Shown here: positions 22,064-32,831 of the stretch, piece after piece
How positions within the stretch are numbered: position 1 is the first letter of the stretch
Layout of the letters: each line of letters starts with the position of its first letter
Source of the DNA: Echiichthys vipera
Taxonomy: Eukaryota; Chordata; Actinopteri; Perciformes; Trachinidae
Direction: 5' to 3'
Length of the DNA: 64,000 nt
Assembly: GCA_963691815.1 (NCBI GenBank)
Contig: OY829648.1
Coordinates: forward strand, 27,639,917 to 27,703,916
Translations under genes and position numbers: made by a program
The notes under the pieces: model-generated
Seen by the model: the letters and a program-made list of their open reading frames with translations, nothing else
The model's database searches: none
Told to the model about the DNA's origin: nothing

Positions 22064-23290
22064 GTATCTATTTGTAGTCATTTGTATCTCTTTGTAGTCT
22101 TTTTGTATCTCTTTGTGGTCATTTTGTAGTCTTTTTGTATCTCTTTTTGGTCCTTTGTATCTCTTTGTAGTCTTTTTTATCTCTTTGTGGTCATTTTGTG
22201 TCTCTTTGTAGTCTTTTTGTATCTCTTTGTGGTCATTTTGTGTCTCTTTGTAGTCTTTTTTATCTCTTTGTGGTCATTTTGTGTCTCTTTGTAGTCTTTT
22301 TTATCTCTTTGTGGTCATTTTGTGTCTCTAGTAGTCTTTTATGTCTCTTGTGTCACTGTCTCTATGTGGTCTTTTTGTATCTCTTTGTGGTCTTTTGTGT
22401 CTCTTTGTGGTCATTTTGTGTCTCTTTGTAGTCTTTTTGTATCTCTTTGTGGTCATTTTGTGTCTTTTTGTAGTCTTTTGTATCTCTTTGTGGTCATTTT
22501 GTGTCTCTTTGTAGTCTTTTTGTATCTCTTTGTGGTCATTCTGTGTCTCTTTGTAGTCTTTTTGTATCTCTTTGTGGTAATTTTGTGTCTCTTTGTAGTC
22601 TTTTTGTATCTCTTTGTGGTCATTTTGTGTCTCTTTGTAGTCTTTTTGTATCTCTTTGTGGTCTTTTGTGTCTCTTTGTGGTCTTTTATGTCCTTCTGTG
22701 GTCTTTTTGTATCGCTTTGTGGTCATTTTGTGTCTGTTTGTGGTCTTATTGTGTTGTGTCACTTTTTTGTACTTTTGTGTCTCTTTGTAGTCATTTTGTG
22801 TCTCTATTTGGTCATTTTGTGTCTCTTTGTAGTCTATTTGTATCTATTTGTAGTCATTTGTATCTCTTTGTAGTCTTTTTGTATCTCTTTGTGGTCCTTG
22901 TGGTCCTTTGTATCTCTTTGTAGTCTTTTTGTATCTCTTTGTGGTCATTTTGTGTCTTTTTGTAGTCTTTTTGTATCTCTTTGTGGTCCTTTTGTGTCTC
23001 TTTGTAGTCTTTTTTTATCTCTTTGTGGTCATTTAGTGTCTCTTTGTAGTCTTTTTGTATCTCTTTGTGGTCATTTTGTGTCTCTAGTGGTCTTTTATGT
23101 CTCTTGTGTCACTGTCTCTTTTTGGTCTATTTGTATCTCTTTGTGGTCACTTTGTGTCTCTTTGTGGTCTTTTATGTCCTTTTGTGGTCTTTTTGTATTT
23201 CTTTGTGGTCATTTTGTGTCTGTTTGTGGTCTTATTGTGTTGTGTCACTTTGTGGTCTTTTGTGTCTCTCTGTGCTTATGTGGCCTTCTT

Positions 23291-23346
23291 TTCATTTAGC
23301 TATTTTTTCTCATTCTTTAATCTGCTGTAGATGTAAAGCATGCAGG
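23291..23346 (+). repeat. Unique flank duplicated on both sides of the satellite (right copy)
   Basis: Right-hand copy of the block at 20941-20995. It is followed by a similar AGTATAAA/GAAATATAAA and ATCATAG(T/C)GTCT context, so homology extends somewhat further than the core. Confidence 0.85.
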
Positions 23347-23913
23347 AGAAATATAAATCATATATTATCATAGCGTCTGCACTGTTTTCATGCTGTCTTT
23401 TGATCTGCGTACATTATCTTCAAAGAGTCCTGGACCTTCTCACAGTGCCCACATATGATGCAATTAGTCTGGTGTGTTTCAGTCATGATGTCAACGTTTG
23501 TTCATATATAGGCTGCACAGTATAACAGCAAAATGGGTAATGTAAAACATGCCAGCACAATAGTCTTGTTTACCATCTTTTGCTGTCCCTGTGTCAGAAA
23601 GGGCTCAGTATGTTATGTTATGAGGCTGTGGACTGGTAATAATAAATGCATTTACATTAAATATAAGTTGCTTAGCTCTAAAATGGTTTTATCTAAGACT
23701 TGGTATGATAAACTTGACTAAACTTGAGTATTTTCAAGGCTATTATTGTGGATTTTGTTCACCCTCTGTTTATCTCCTCAGTATTACTGTATGATGCCCT
23801 CCATGACTTTTGCATTATAAAGAAAATTGCTTCTTTTCCGTATGTTATGATCGATCAATATTGAATGAGTTATTATATTATCCGAACACATACATTTGAG
23901 CAATCTCAATGTC
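23347..23913. other. Intergenic, nothing recognised
   Basis: AT-rich sequence with short non-similar ORFs only. Confidence 0.6.
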
Positions 23914-24325
23914 CTTCAGAATCAGAATCAGAAATACTTTATTAAAAAGAAATTGTTACACAACTCAAGATCTACAAACAACAAATATTATACAGACTAA
24001 ACATATATTAGAAAAGACTCAAATTTGAATTTACAGAAATTAATATTTACAGTAGTGACGTATATACATGATCAAAGATCGTCTGTGGTTGAGTATGAAT
24101 TACAGAGACTCTCCAAGGGATACATTGTATAGTTTAAAGACCACAGGCAGGAAAGATTTCCTGGGGCGCGCTGTGGTGCATCTGGGTGGAGGAGTCTTCT
24201 GCTGAAGGTGCTCCTCTGCTGGGCCAGTGTGTCATAGAGAGGGTAGGAGACATTGTCCAGGATAGACTGGAGCCTGGACAGCATCCTCCTCTCTGCCACG
24301 GTCCTTAGGGTGTCCAGCTTATATT
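23914..24325 (-). mobile_element. LINE 3' fragment (end of ORF2 plus 3' UTR)
   Basis: The minus strand ends in repeated TCTGAT (TTTCTGATTCTGATTCTG), a tail found on fish non-LTR elements. Upstream, minus-strand translation at 24299-24072 resembles the C-terminal end of a LINE reverse-transcriptase ORF (RRMLSRLQSILDN, then RRLLHPDAPQRA) with a later frameshift. It is 5'-truncated and dead. The clade is uncertain, CR1/L2-like at best. Confidence 0.7.
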
Positions 24326-24625
24326 TCTTCTGGAGCTTTCCGCCTCATCCATGGCCCTCATTGCTTTAAAACTGAGCAAACTCCCTCTGCTGACGAAGGC
24401 AATAAAAGGCATTTTAAAGTTCCAGAAGAAATCTCAGTGGAAATTTGTAAGAAGAATTTCATGAAATTGGTTTAATTTCAATCAAACAGGCTTTGAAATG
24501 TGAAAATATGCTATTAATTGGAAATTGCACCCGCCTAAGGAATGTGTACTAACAGCCTCATGTAGAGCTGGGTGATGTGAACATATACAGTATATCATCA
24601 AAGCGATAAAACAATGTCTAACATA

Positions 24626-26089
24626 CACTGAATAAAAATATAAACGCAACACTTTTGTTTTTGATCCAATTTTTCATGAGCTGAAATCAAAGACTTTAGA
24701 CTTTTCTATGTACACAAAAGGCCTGTCTCTCAAATTCTGTTCACAAATGTGTTTAAATCTGTGTTAGTGAGCACTTCTCCATAGCTGAGATAATCTATTC
24801 ACCTGATAGGTGTGGCATATTAAGATGCTGAATAGACAGCATGATTACTGGGGGTCAAAAAACTAATGTCAGTATCACCAACATTTGCCTCACACATGCA
24901 ACACATCTCCTTCACATAGATTTGATCAGATTGTTCTTTGAGGCCTGTGGAATGTTGGTTCACTCCTCAACGGCTGTACCAAGTTTCTGGATATTGGCAG
25001 GAACTGGGCCGCTGTATACGCTGATCCAGAGCATCTCAAACATGTTCAATGGGGGACATGTCCAGTGAGTATGCAGGCCATTAAAGAACTGGGATGTTAT
25101 CCGCTTCCAGAAATTGTGTACACATCCTTGCAACATGGGCCTGTACATTAGCATGGTAGTGAATAAATGGCACAGTGATGGGCCTCAGGATCTCAATAGG
25201 CATCTCTGTGCATTCAAAATAATAAAATGCACTTGTGTTCGTTGTCCATAACATATGCCTGCCCATACCATAACCCCACCGTCACCATGGGCCTTTTTTC
25301 ACAACGTTGACACCAGCAAACTGCTCACCCACATGACGGTATACACGCTGTCTGCAATCTGCCCTGAACAGTGAAAACACTTCTCCAAAGTGCCATACAC
25401 CAATGCAGGTGAGCATTTGCCCACCCAAGTCAGTTACCACAACAAACTTCAGTCAGGTCAAAGGCCAGGTGAGAACGACGAGCGAGCAGATGAGCTTCCC
25501 TGAGACTGTTTCTGACCATTTGTGCAGAATTTCCTTGGTTATGCAAACCAATTGTTCCATCAGCTGTCCAGGTGGCTGGTCTCAGATGATCTTGCATGTA
25601 AAGATGCCGGATGTTGAGGTCTTTGCCTGACATTGTTGCGCATGGTCTACGGTTGTGGGGCCTGTTGGGTGTACAGCCAAATTCTCAGAAAGGACTTTGG
25701 AGACAGCTTATGGCAAAGAAATGAACATTCAATTCATGGTCAACAGTTCTGCTGGACATTCCTGCAGTCAGCATATCAATGCCACGCTCACTCAAAACTT
25801 GTGGCATTGTGCTGTGTGATAAAACTGCACATTTGAGAGTGGCCTTTTATTCCTCAGACACACCTGTGCAATAATAATGCTGTCTAATCAGCATCTTAAT
25901 ATGCCACACCTATCGGGTGGATGGATTATCAAAGGACAAGTGCTTACTAGCACAGATTTAAACACATTTGTGAACAGAATTTGAGAGAAATAGGCTTTTT
26001 GTGTACATAAAAAAGTATAAAGTAGTATTTTCAACTCATGAAAAACTGGAGCAGAAACAAAAGTGTTGCATTTACATTTTTGTTCAGTG
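24626..26089 (-). mobile_element. Degenerate Tc1-like DNA transposon, about 1.46 kb
   Basis: The left end CACTGAATAAAAATATAAAC and the right end TTTTTGTTCAGTG are inverted, and the inner subterminal regions (GGTGTGGCATATTAAGATGC and its complement near 25890) extend the inverted repeats to more than 200 bp. Minus-strand fragments in several frames (about 25633-25430, 25266-25081, 25154-24960) resemble transposase pieces such as NRLREAHLLARRSH, CTQFLEADNIPVL and a late VPANIQKLGTAVEE segment. Frameshifts and stops make it non-functional. TA precedes the left end and CA follows the right end, so the TA duplication has decayed. Confidence 0.82.
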
Positions 26090-26780
26090 CATATACAGTT
26101 TTTTGTATTGTTTCTAGTACAATGTTGAAAAACCTGCATTATAGCAATATTTAAGTAATTTAGATGACGTTTACTGATCCTTGTACAGTATGTTCCTTTT
26201 GCACTATCGTTCTTAATCAAATGAGAAAATACTCATGTACTTTACCATGTGGTTATTTCATATTGGCTATTTCATGAATAACCAGAAAACATGCTATATT
26301 GCACATGCAGTGTCGTGATATATATATATATATATATAATTATAAAGCTTCTAAGAAATGACCTTTATCAAGAGAAGATTTCGGCCTTCACTCAGGCCCA
26401 GTCTTGTGTTATGTTACACATATTACTGTGTAAAAATCAGTTTCATACAGTGATGTTTACAGGTTTTAATGAGAAATAAGTAGATCTCAGTAGGCCTATT
26501 AGTCAATAACCTTTACCCACAGACGATACAGGGAGAACAAATATGGGATTAGTGTTCTACTCTAATTTTTGTTTGAGAATCAGGGGTTCATATTTGCGTT
26601 AGAATTGTTTCTTCTGCTCGAGGACATCGATTGCTTTTACTTGTCTGCTCAGAATAGACTCGTGTTCTGAGTCAACTGGTCTTTTGTGTGTGCTCGAAAC
26701 AAAACATTTTATCTTACATATTATATCCATACGCCACCGAAGCTCAGAAGTTGAACAAGAGTCTGTCACTCCTGGAAATG
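26090..26780. other. Intergenic DNA upstream of hdlbp
   Basis: AT-rich, with an (AT)n run at about 26318-26337. No element is recognised. The text on both sides of the preceding Tc1-like element (24560-24625 and 26090-26150) looks like a GGGCTGGGYGAT-type repeat that the transposon interrupted. Confidence 0.45.
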
Positions 26781-26804
26781 AAAATAAATTATTTGTAATC
26801 GGAC

Positions 26805-26939
26805 TCTTTGACGTGACGTTGGAGGATATGATTGGTGGGCGGCACTGGTATATATCCGTCAGGCTTCGATCCCACCTTCTCGCCAGTGGAATTTCATCTC
26901 AGCTTCTGCACCTTCAGGGCAGTCGAGAACATAAAATAA
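26805..26939 (+). promoter_or_regulatory. hdlbp: hdlbp core promoter and non-coding exon 1
   Basis: A compact cluster holds a CRE-like TGACGTGACG (26809-26819), an inverted CCAAT box ATTGG (26831-26835), a GC-box-like GTGGGCGG (26835-26842) and a TATA-like TATATAT (26849-26855). Initiation would be expected near 26880. The short leader ends at 26939 before GTAAGTACC. CpG content stays high through 27000-27700. The link to the coding exons is inferred from order and strand. Confidence 0.6.
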
Positions 26940-28030
26940 GTAAGTACCGCACAGTTTCGTACCGAATAAGACAGCGTCGACATTACCCATGACCTCTACC
27001 CGTCTTCTCCGTGGCAGAGTGGTAGTTGTTGCGGACAGAGATAGTTGGTGAAGCTTGAACGTTACAGTGTGTTCTGGCCTGACTCCGTGTCATTTCTCCT
27101 GCTCAGCTGTATGCCTACGTGGACTTAGCGCGAGCTACCAGAACACACTGCGAGCTAACATGAGCTCGCGAGCTAAGGCTACAGTTCAACTTGTACTTTT
27201 TACGACCGTGTTGGTGCTGTCTCGTTTACACCAAAACAACACGAATCCGGTGTGCGCGTGTGGCCGAGTTGTTTTAAGGTTCTAATTTTCATCCTTTTCA
27301 GTTCGCTTTAATGTCATTAGCTGGCTAATGAACGCTACAGCTTGAAGTTGTGTGCAAGGCTGCGTGAGTGAAGCTACGTATTAGCCGAGGAGCTAACTTA
27401 CGTGTCACAGTCGCACACACCACAGGCAAAGTTTTTAGCAAGTTTGCTAACTAGCCTTAGCCAGGGCTTTGGAGCTAGTAATCCACGCTACAGTGCTTCT
27501 TCCACTGAAGAGCCCACTTAAACCGAGAAGCACACATATTTTCTAAACACACGACGTTATATTTGTGTCCCTGACTGTTAAAATTGCGTGAGTTTGTCCC
27601 GAGCTCAGGTCATTCTTACGGTTGATCAACGTTAGCCACCATGACGGCTGCTAGCATTTACTGTGATGTGTCGTTGGCAACTGTCCGCTGGTTAACTTGA
27701 TATCTTGTTAGCTAGCACTCACTCTAACCAGCTTCTTAAATCCTTAATCTGGGATTTGTGTATAACGGTATACAGGCTCCAGGGTCGTCCTGCTGCTGCT
27801 AACATCTATGCAAATGTAACCAGCTAGAGCACGTCAGCGTTAACTTGTTAGCAGCTCGTCAACATCAATGACCTCGTAGGTTAGATCATTTTGACGCTAA
27901 ATGTAATAAGGTGTGTTTGTTGACCGTTTTGTGTGGTTGTGCTTTAATGAGTTTGGGACGCGTGACGAATTTAATATAGTTATATAGTTAAGTCACCAGT
28001 GTAAACGCCAAACTGCTTCCATGCCATGCT

Positions 28031-28140
28031 ATCAGAATCAGAAATACTTTAATAATCCCAGGGGGAAATTACAGTTACAAAACTCCAGATGTACAATTAA
28101 CAAATATTATACATTTTAAGCAAAACACAAACACAACATG
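28031..28140 (-). mobile_element. Retroposon 3' end fragment
   Basis: ATCAGAATCAGAAATACTTTA followed by a region matching the opening of the LINE fragment at 23914 (TTACA...CAAATATTATACA). It is a short 5'-truncated copy of the same family in the same orientation. Confidence 0.65.
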
Positions 28141-28284
28141 GTATAACTGTGTTGTAATTCACAGGCATCATTTTAAGCCATGGAGCAGTCTCTGCATTAA
28201 GATACTGCTGCTGCAGATGTATTATTAGCTGCTTAAATCATGTTAAAAGGAACAGGCCGTATGTTGTCTGTGCTAGCACTATTA

Positions 28285-28637
28285 ACCAGTGATAGACCGA
28301 TACATCGGCTGACTGATATTTACCCTTTTTACGGTATCGGCCGATGCAGGCTGCTTTGTTCGCCGATAGTTTTTTCCCCAGCATTATTAACAGACATGTG
28401 TACACAGGCAGCTCGGTGATGCTGGAGACGCCTGAGCTCAATTAATGTTCCTTTTCTTAAATTGAAACTCGTAACATTTATCATCATCATTGTATACATT
28501 TTATTATGTAAATTGAGGGAGCAAAAAGTAGTATCAGCTCCATATATCAGCTCAAGAAAATTGTCTGTCTGTATCGGCTAAGGCTGATGGGGGCGGGGGG
28601 ACCCGGCATCGGCCCTAAAAGATTGGTCGATCCCTAC
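28285..28637. mobile_element. hAT-like MITE (ATCGGCCGAT-rich)
   Basis: The left end GTGATAGACCGATACATCGG and the right end, complement TAGGGATCGACCAATC, are imperfect inverted repeats. The interior repeats CCGATA/TATCGG motifs seen in a widespread vertebrate non-autonomous hAT group. Confidence 0.6.
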
Positions 28638-31600
28638 TACTAACGCTTTACCAAATAAGTAAAAGCTAGTTAGTTACATGTTATTTACAGCTTGTGCACA
28701 CCATGTCTAATAACATTCTGGAGTGAGAAGAAATTGTTGATACTAATAGCAAAATAAATCCAAATGTTTTAACGACTCTCAAACTGTGACTCCTTGTCCA
28801 ATCATACAGCTTTTAATAATCACACAATTAAATTAGAAACAGTCATTGGTTGGTTTTGCAAATTCTTGCGTGAGAGAGCAATGGCCTATTTACCTGGTTC
28901 ACCCACAGCAGCTTCATTAACTGTCAGGTCTGTCTTTCTGTCTGACAGGCCAGTGTCCAATTATAGAAGCCAGATGCTTGTCAAGGAGAGGGAGCGCTCC
29001 AATGGCACCTATACTTTACTGGAGTTCAGTAAAGTGCTTCTTGGCATCAACTTTGTCTGAATACTTCATTTCTGGATGGTTTCAGTTGTCTGAGGTGGCA
29101 GTATTTTGGCAGTATGGCAGAATGAACTCGCTAGAAGCACTACACTTTTGTACTCAAAAACATATACAAGCCTCCGCAGCAGCTGCTTCTGTTAACACTG
29201 AGTAAAGTTGACTTTCTGTGTTTGCTGTCTGATGTCAGCATTTAGCCCAATGACTGTTTTTAACCGTTTAACTAATTATAACTAGGGCTCAACTTGTATG
29301 TGATACTTAAGACAAATACCAGCGGCCGATTATAGTGACTTTTTGAGCTGGAATGAAAAATTGACCTTTTCTATGTGGATAGTGAAACTATGACTCTGCA
29401 CAGGTGCTCAGACAGCTGCTTTCCTATTCAAATAACTTTATTAAAGAATATTTAACATCATAAGTTTCATATATACAATGTATAGGATTGTCAACCATTT
29501 AAAAAAATCATCCCAAGAATTTGTTTTCTGCATTATATGTTAAGTAAAAAATGTGTTTTCATATTGGACCACATATTCAATTTTCTTCTTTGTGCACACA
29601 TAACCTTGTAGTAGCCACTCTTTGCAAAGGTTTTGAAGAGAGGCTGCTGAAATTTTAATTTCTTTATATTTCTTTGAAACCGAGATGTCATCCGGGTTAT
29701 TTCTATACAGCTCATCCTTTTTTTCTTTTGTGGTCTTTAGGCAAAAGCTGGCAGGCTGACGGGAAATTGCATCTTTACAGGACGGATTATCTGGTAACTG
29801 ACCAATTAGCTGGTAAGTTATTACAACTATAAGCATTGTCCGACTCTAATACCATTAAGCAATACAGATATGTACAGTTTTGTTTACCCTAAATGTCATT
29901 CTGCTCACACCAACCACAGCTTAAAAATTGACTCTGTAGTATTTAAGTATAATTGTGGAGTAAAAAGCTTCAGCACTTTGACTGAGCTAGTTTCCGAAGA
30001 TGTTTGTTTTTACACTGCATTAGCTCCAAAGTAAGCTGACAAATGTGACCATGACATGAAAAAAACAAATTTTGTCCCACAGTCCTTTCAATCAAACATT
30101 GTAATTGCATTTAATTTAAAGAAAATTTTCTGAAGACTTATTCCAACACTGTTTTCACTTGACCTCCCTTCCACTCCAAGTGTATTCATCCAAGTTAAAG
30201 CAGGCTGCAAAGGACATTGTTTTTCATGGTTAGTCTCTCAAAACTCTTGGTCCATTCTGGAGGAATGAACTTGAAATAATCCACACGGGGAAAAAAAACA
30301 CCGTCACTATTTTAAGAAGGTTGCAAACTTTTTTATTTTGACTGAAAGTTTTACATTCAATTTCAATGTGAGGCATCCGCTTAAGTGATTTTAATAATGC
30401 AAATATGTAACCGAGTCTGTTTAGCTTTGGCGTGGCTTTGTTTTCCCCATCCTGGATGACTTTGAAGTGTTATTATCCACCTTCCCGTGACACCAAAATG
30501 TCAACAAAGCAAGGATGGCCTACCTCCAAAATGAAATTACTGTTGCTTCAAAATTGTTCACGTCCAAATAATGAAATCCATATTAAGTGTTTCATTTAAT
30601 GTTTAAATAATATATCCATACTCTCGATTTGGCAACAGGGTCTGCAAACAATAATGAGTGCTGGCCAGAGCAGTCTTAAGTTTATGAAGCCTGACAAGGA
30701 AGAGGCCACTGAAAGGGTGGTGTAAAATGTGTAGGGGGGAGGAAGTGCCTGCTAGCACCACTACTGTTGACGCTTGAGGTGAATTTCCTACAATTGCCTG
30801 GTCTTTGGAAAAACTTTTAATATCAACAAGTTATCTGTGGAGTCTGGGAGTCTGTCCATGCTTTCAGATGGATTTCAGGCATGCTTGGGGCAAAATCCAC
30901 CCTAAAACAATTCACATTCTTTGTTCCTTGTTGGCCAGAATTTAACCGTCTCTGCCAGCCTGAAAAAGAGAGCAGTGACTCCTGATGAGATATTGAGTTT
31001 CATGATTTGAAAGTGAAGTGTCTCCCTGGAAGAGGAGATCTTTTATTTCAATGGGACCTTCCTAGTCCCTAAATATTGACGGAACTCAAATCTTGTACAA
31101 TTCAGAAATGAACTAAGCTGTTTCAGTTTTCATAGATGATAGGATTGGCTTTGTGATTTATTTCTGGGAAAGAGTTATCCACGTTCAAATACCCTGAACA
31201 GGGCATCTGAGCTGTCCTATCAGTGGATGTTTGCTTTAATCCTATTCATCATGAACACACAGAGGGGTCAGTGGGGAAAAAGCCTCTTAACCCTAGAGCC
31301 TACTCACTAGGTTACACTTCTTAGAATAGCACTGGACAAAGACCGGAGCACAGAAGACAAACTGGTTTCTTCTAGCAAGACAAAATGTACTGTAGCTGTA
31401 GCCCTGCCCACATCAGTGTTTTCTTTCTGGTGGTAAGGCATAATCGTTTTACTCACCACTCAGTCTCAGCATACATTAACACAGTGCTGACATGGTAATG
31501 TGACAAGAAATGATTATTTTGTGAGAGACATCACTTATTTTGATAAAGGTAGATAAGATAATGGTGGAAATCCCAAAGTCCACCTATGATAAGCGTGTAT

Positions 31601-32716
31601 GATTAAACTTGTGCATGATTCCACCTTTCAAACATAGACCTTGTTTATCTAGTTCTAGATAGCATGACAAATGAGTGTATGCAAATCACATTTTTAATCA
31701 AATATGGAGCCTATCCTATCCCTTTGTCACTGGAAGTGCTGATGTGCAAAACCTAAACACAATAACGGGTTAGTGTTTAACATGTTGGAGTAACCCAGGA
31801 TGACAACATACAAATAGAGAAATGATGAAGTGTTAATCAAAAAGACACCTAAACATTTATGACCCTGTGACATTTCTGTTTAACATATAGCAAGCCGGTA
31901 TTAAGATGGAAAAACGGCAGACTGTGTATTGATAGTAATAAGGAATTCAAATCTCGTTGACTTATTAAAGTCTCTGAAAACATGGTCTCGCTCTAATACT
32001 CTTTTATATATGAAGGTTTTTTAAACATGGGGAAAGTCAGTTAAAAATGGGTGATGGACTCCTTTCCCATTGCCTGTAGAAGAGTATGCCTTTCTGTTTT
32101 TTTTCTTTTTCTCTGGTGTCACATTCAATGTCACAGATGTGCCGGAAAACAGGGTTAATAAACTGTAAAAAGTTAAATGTTGCTTCTAATTTGGAACAAT
32201 GTCAATGTGCTTCTTGGGAGATTGATCGAATTTGTGGCTGAGATGACAAAGAGTAGCAGAAGTTACAGACTGAGACGGTGCGTGTTATAGCATCGCACCA
32301 AAGGAGAGCGTAAATTACCTCGCCTTTTAAATGGTAACCCAAGATTTCCAAACCCTTCATGAGATGGTCGAGGTTGGGCATTAACCTCAAATGATTAGAA
32401 TAGGCCCCCAGGCACCGAGTCTTGCAAGAAATTTTGCAAATCTATGATTACCATCTAGACATGACCAAAATAATAGCGTCCACCTGGGTGTCATGTTTGC
32501 ATCAATTCCGATTGGAACCGATAAATACCTGTGACTACTGCAGAGTCATTTGTTCTGGGAATGAATGCTGATTGTAATCTTTTGCACCAAAGACAAAAGC
32601 CAGATGTTAGTGTCTTTTTTTGTCCAACTGGAGAGGGGCTATAGTAAGTAGTAAGTAAGTAGATTGGGAAAATATTATGCGCTTCCTGTTGACAATAATG
32701 CAAACTTTTCTTACAG

Positions 32717-32831
32717 TGGCACACTCGGACTCTGTGTAAACGTGGGATTTTGACCATGAGCTCAGTCGCTGTACTTACGCAGGAAAGCTTCAATGAGCAC
32801 CGTAGTGGGCTCTTGCCAGAGCAGAGTGGTG
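32717..32831 (+). other. hdlbp: hdlbp exon 2, carrying the start codon
   Basis: The acceptor TTACAG ends at 32716. The exon has 39 nt of 5' UTR, ATG at 32756, and donor GTGAGTGG at 32832. The last base (phase 1) joins CT of the next exon to make Ala. The alternative donor three bases earlier (GTGGTG) would also keep the frame, dropping one residue. Confidence 0.88.

Larger units (their letters stand above)
20700..23283. repeat. 21-bp minisatellite array with higher-order modules
   Basis: The basic unit is 21 bp and alternates two variants, ATTTTGTGTCTCTTTGTAGTC and TTTTTGTATCTCTTTGTGGTC, giving a 42-bp dimer. Dense tracts run from about 21083-21745 and 22064-23270. The left part (20700-20830) is decayed. 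Three larger modules recur, each marked by TCTAGTNGTCTTTTATGTCT (21501, 22325, 23083) and later GTCTTATTGTGTTGTGTCAC (21649, 22743, 23229). The plus strand is almost free of A. Because 21 is a multiple of three, long repeat-encoded ORFs appear on both strands, which I do not regard as genes. Confidence 0.97.
26940..32716 (+). other. hdlbp: hdlbp first intron (5.8 kb)
   Basis: The first about 800 bp is CpG-rich and may hold further promoter elements or alternative leaders. A retroposon end lies at 28031-28140 and a MITE at 28285-28637. I see no coding exon or clear repeat in 28640-32700. Confidence 0.6.

Noticed and set aside
22328..22762. 144-codon minus-strand Lys/Arg/Thr-rich ORF
   Set aside because: The complement of the same satellite, an artefact of a stop-free repeat unit.
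24841..25836. Plus-strand ORFs of 67-75 codons in the 24.6-26.1 kb element
   Set aside because: Antisense shadows of the degraded Tc1-like transposase on the minus strand.
18360..26800. Search for septin2 exons between the two genes
   Set aside because: No septin G-domain motif or splice-bounded frame was found in either strand. Only repeats were seen.
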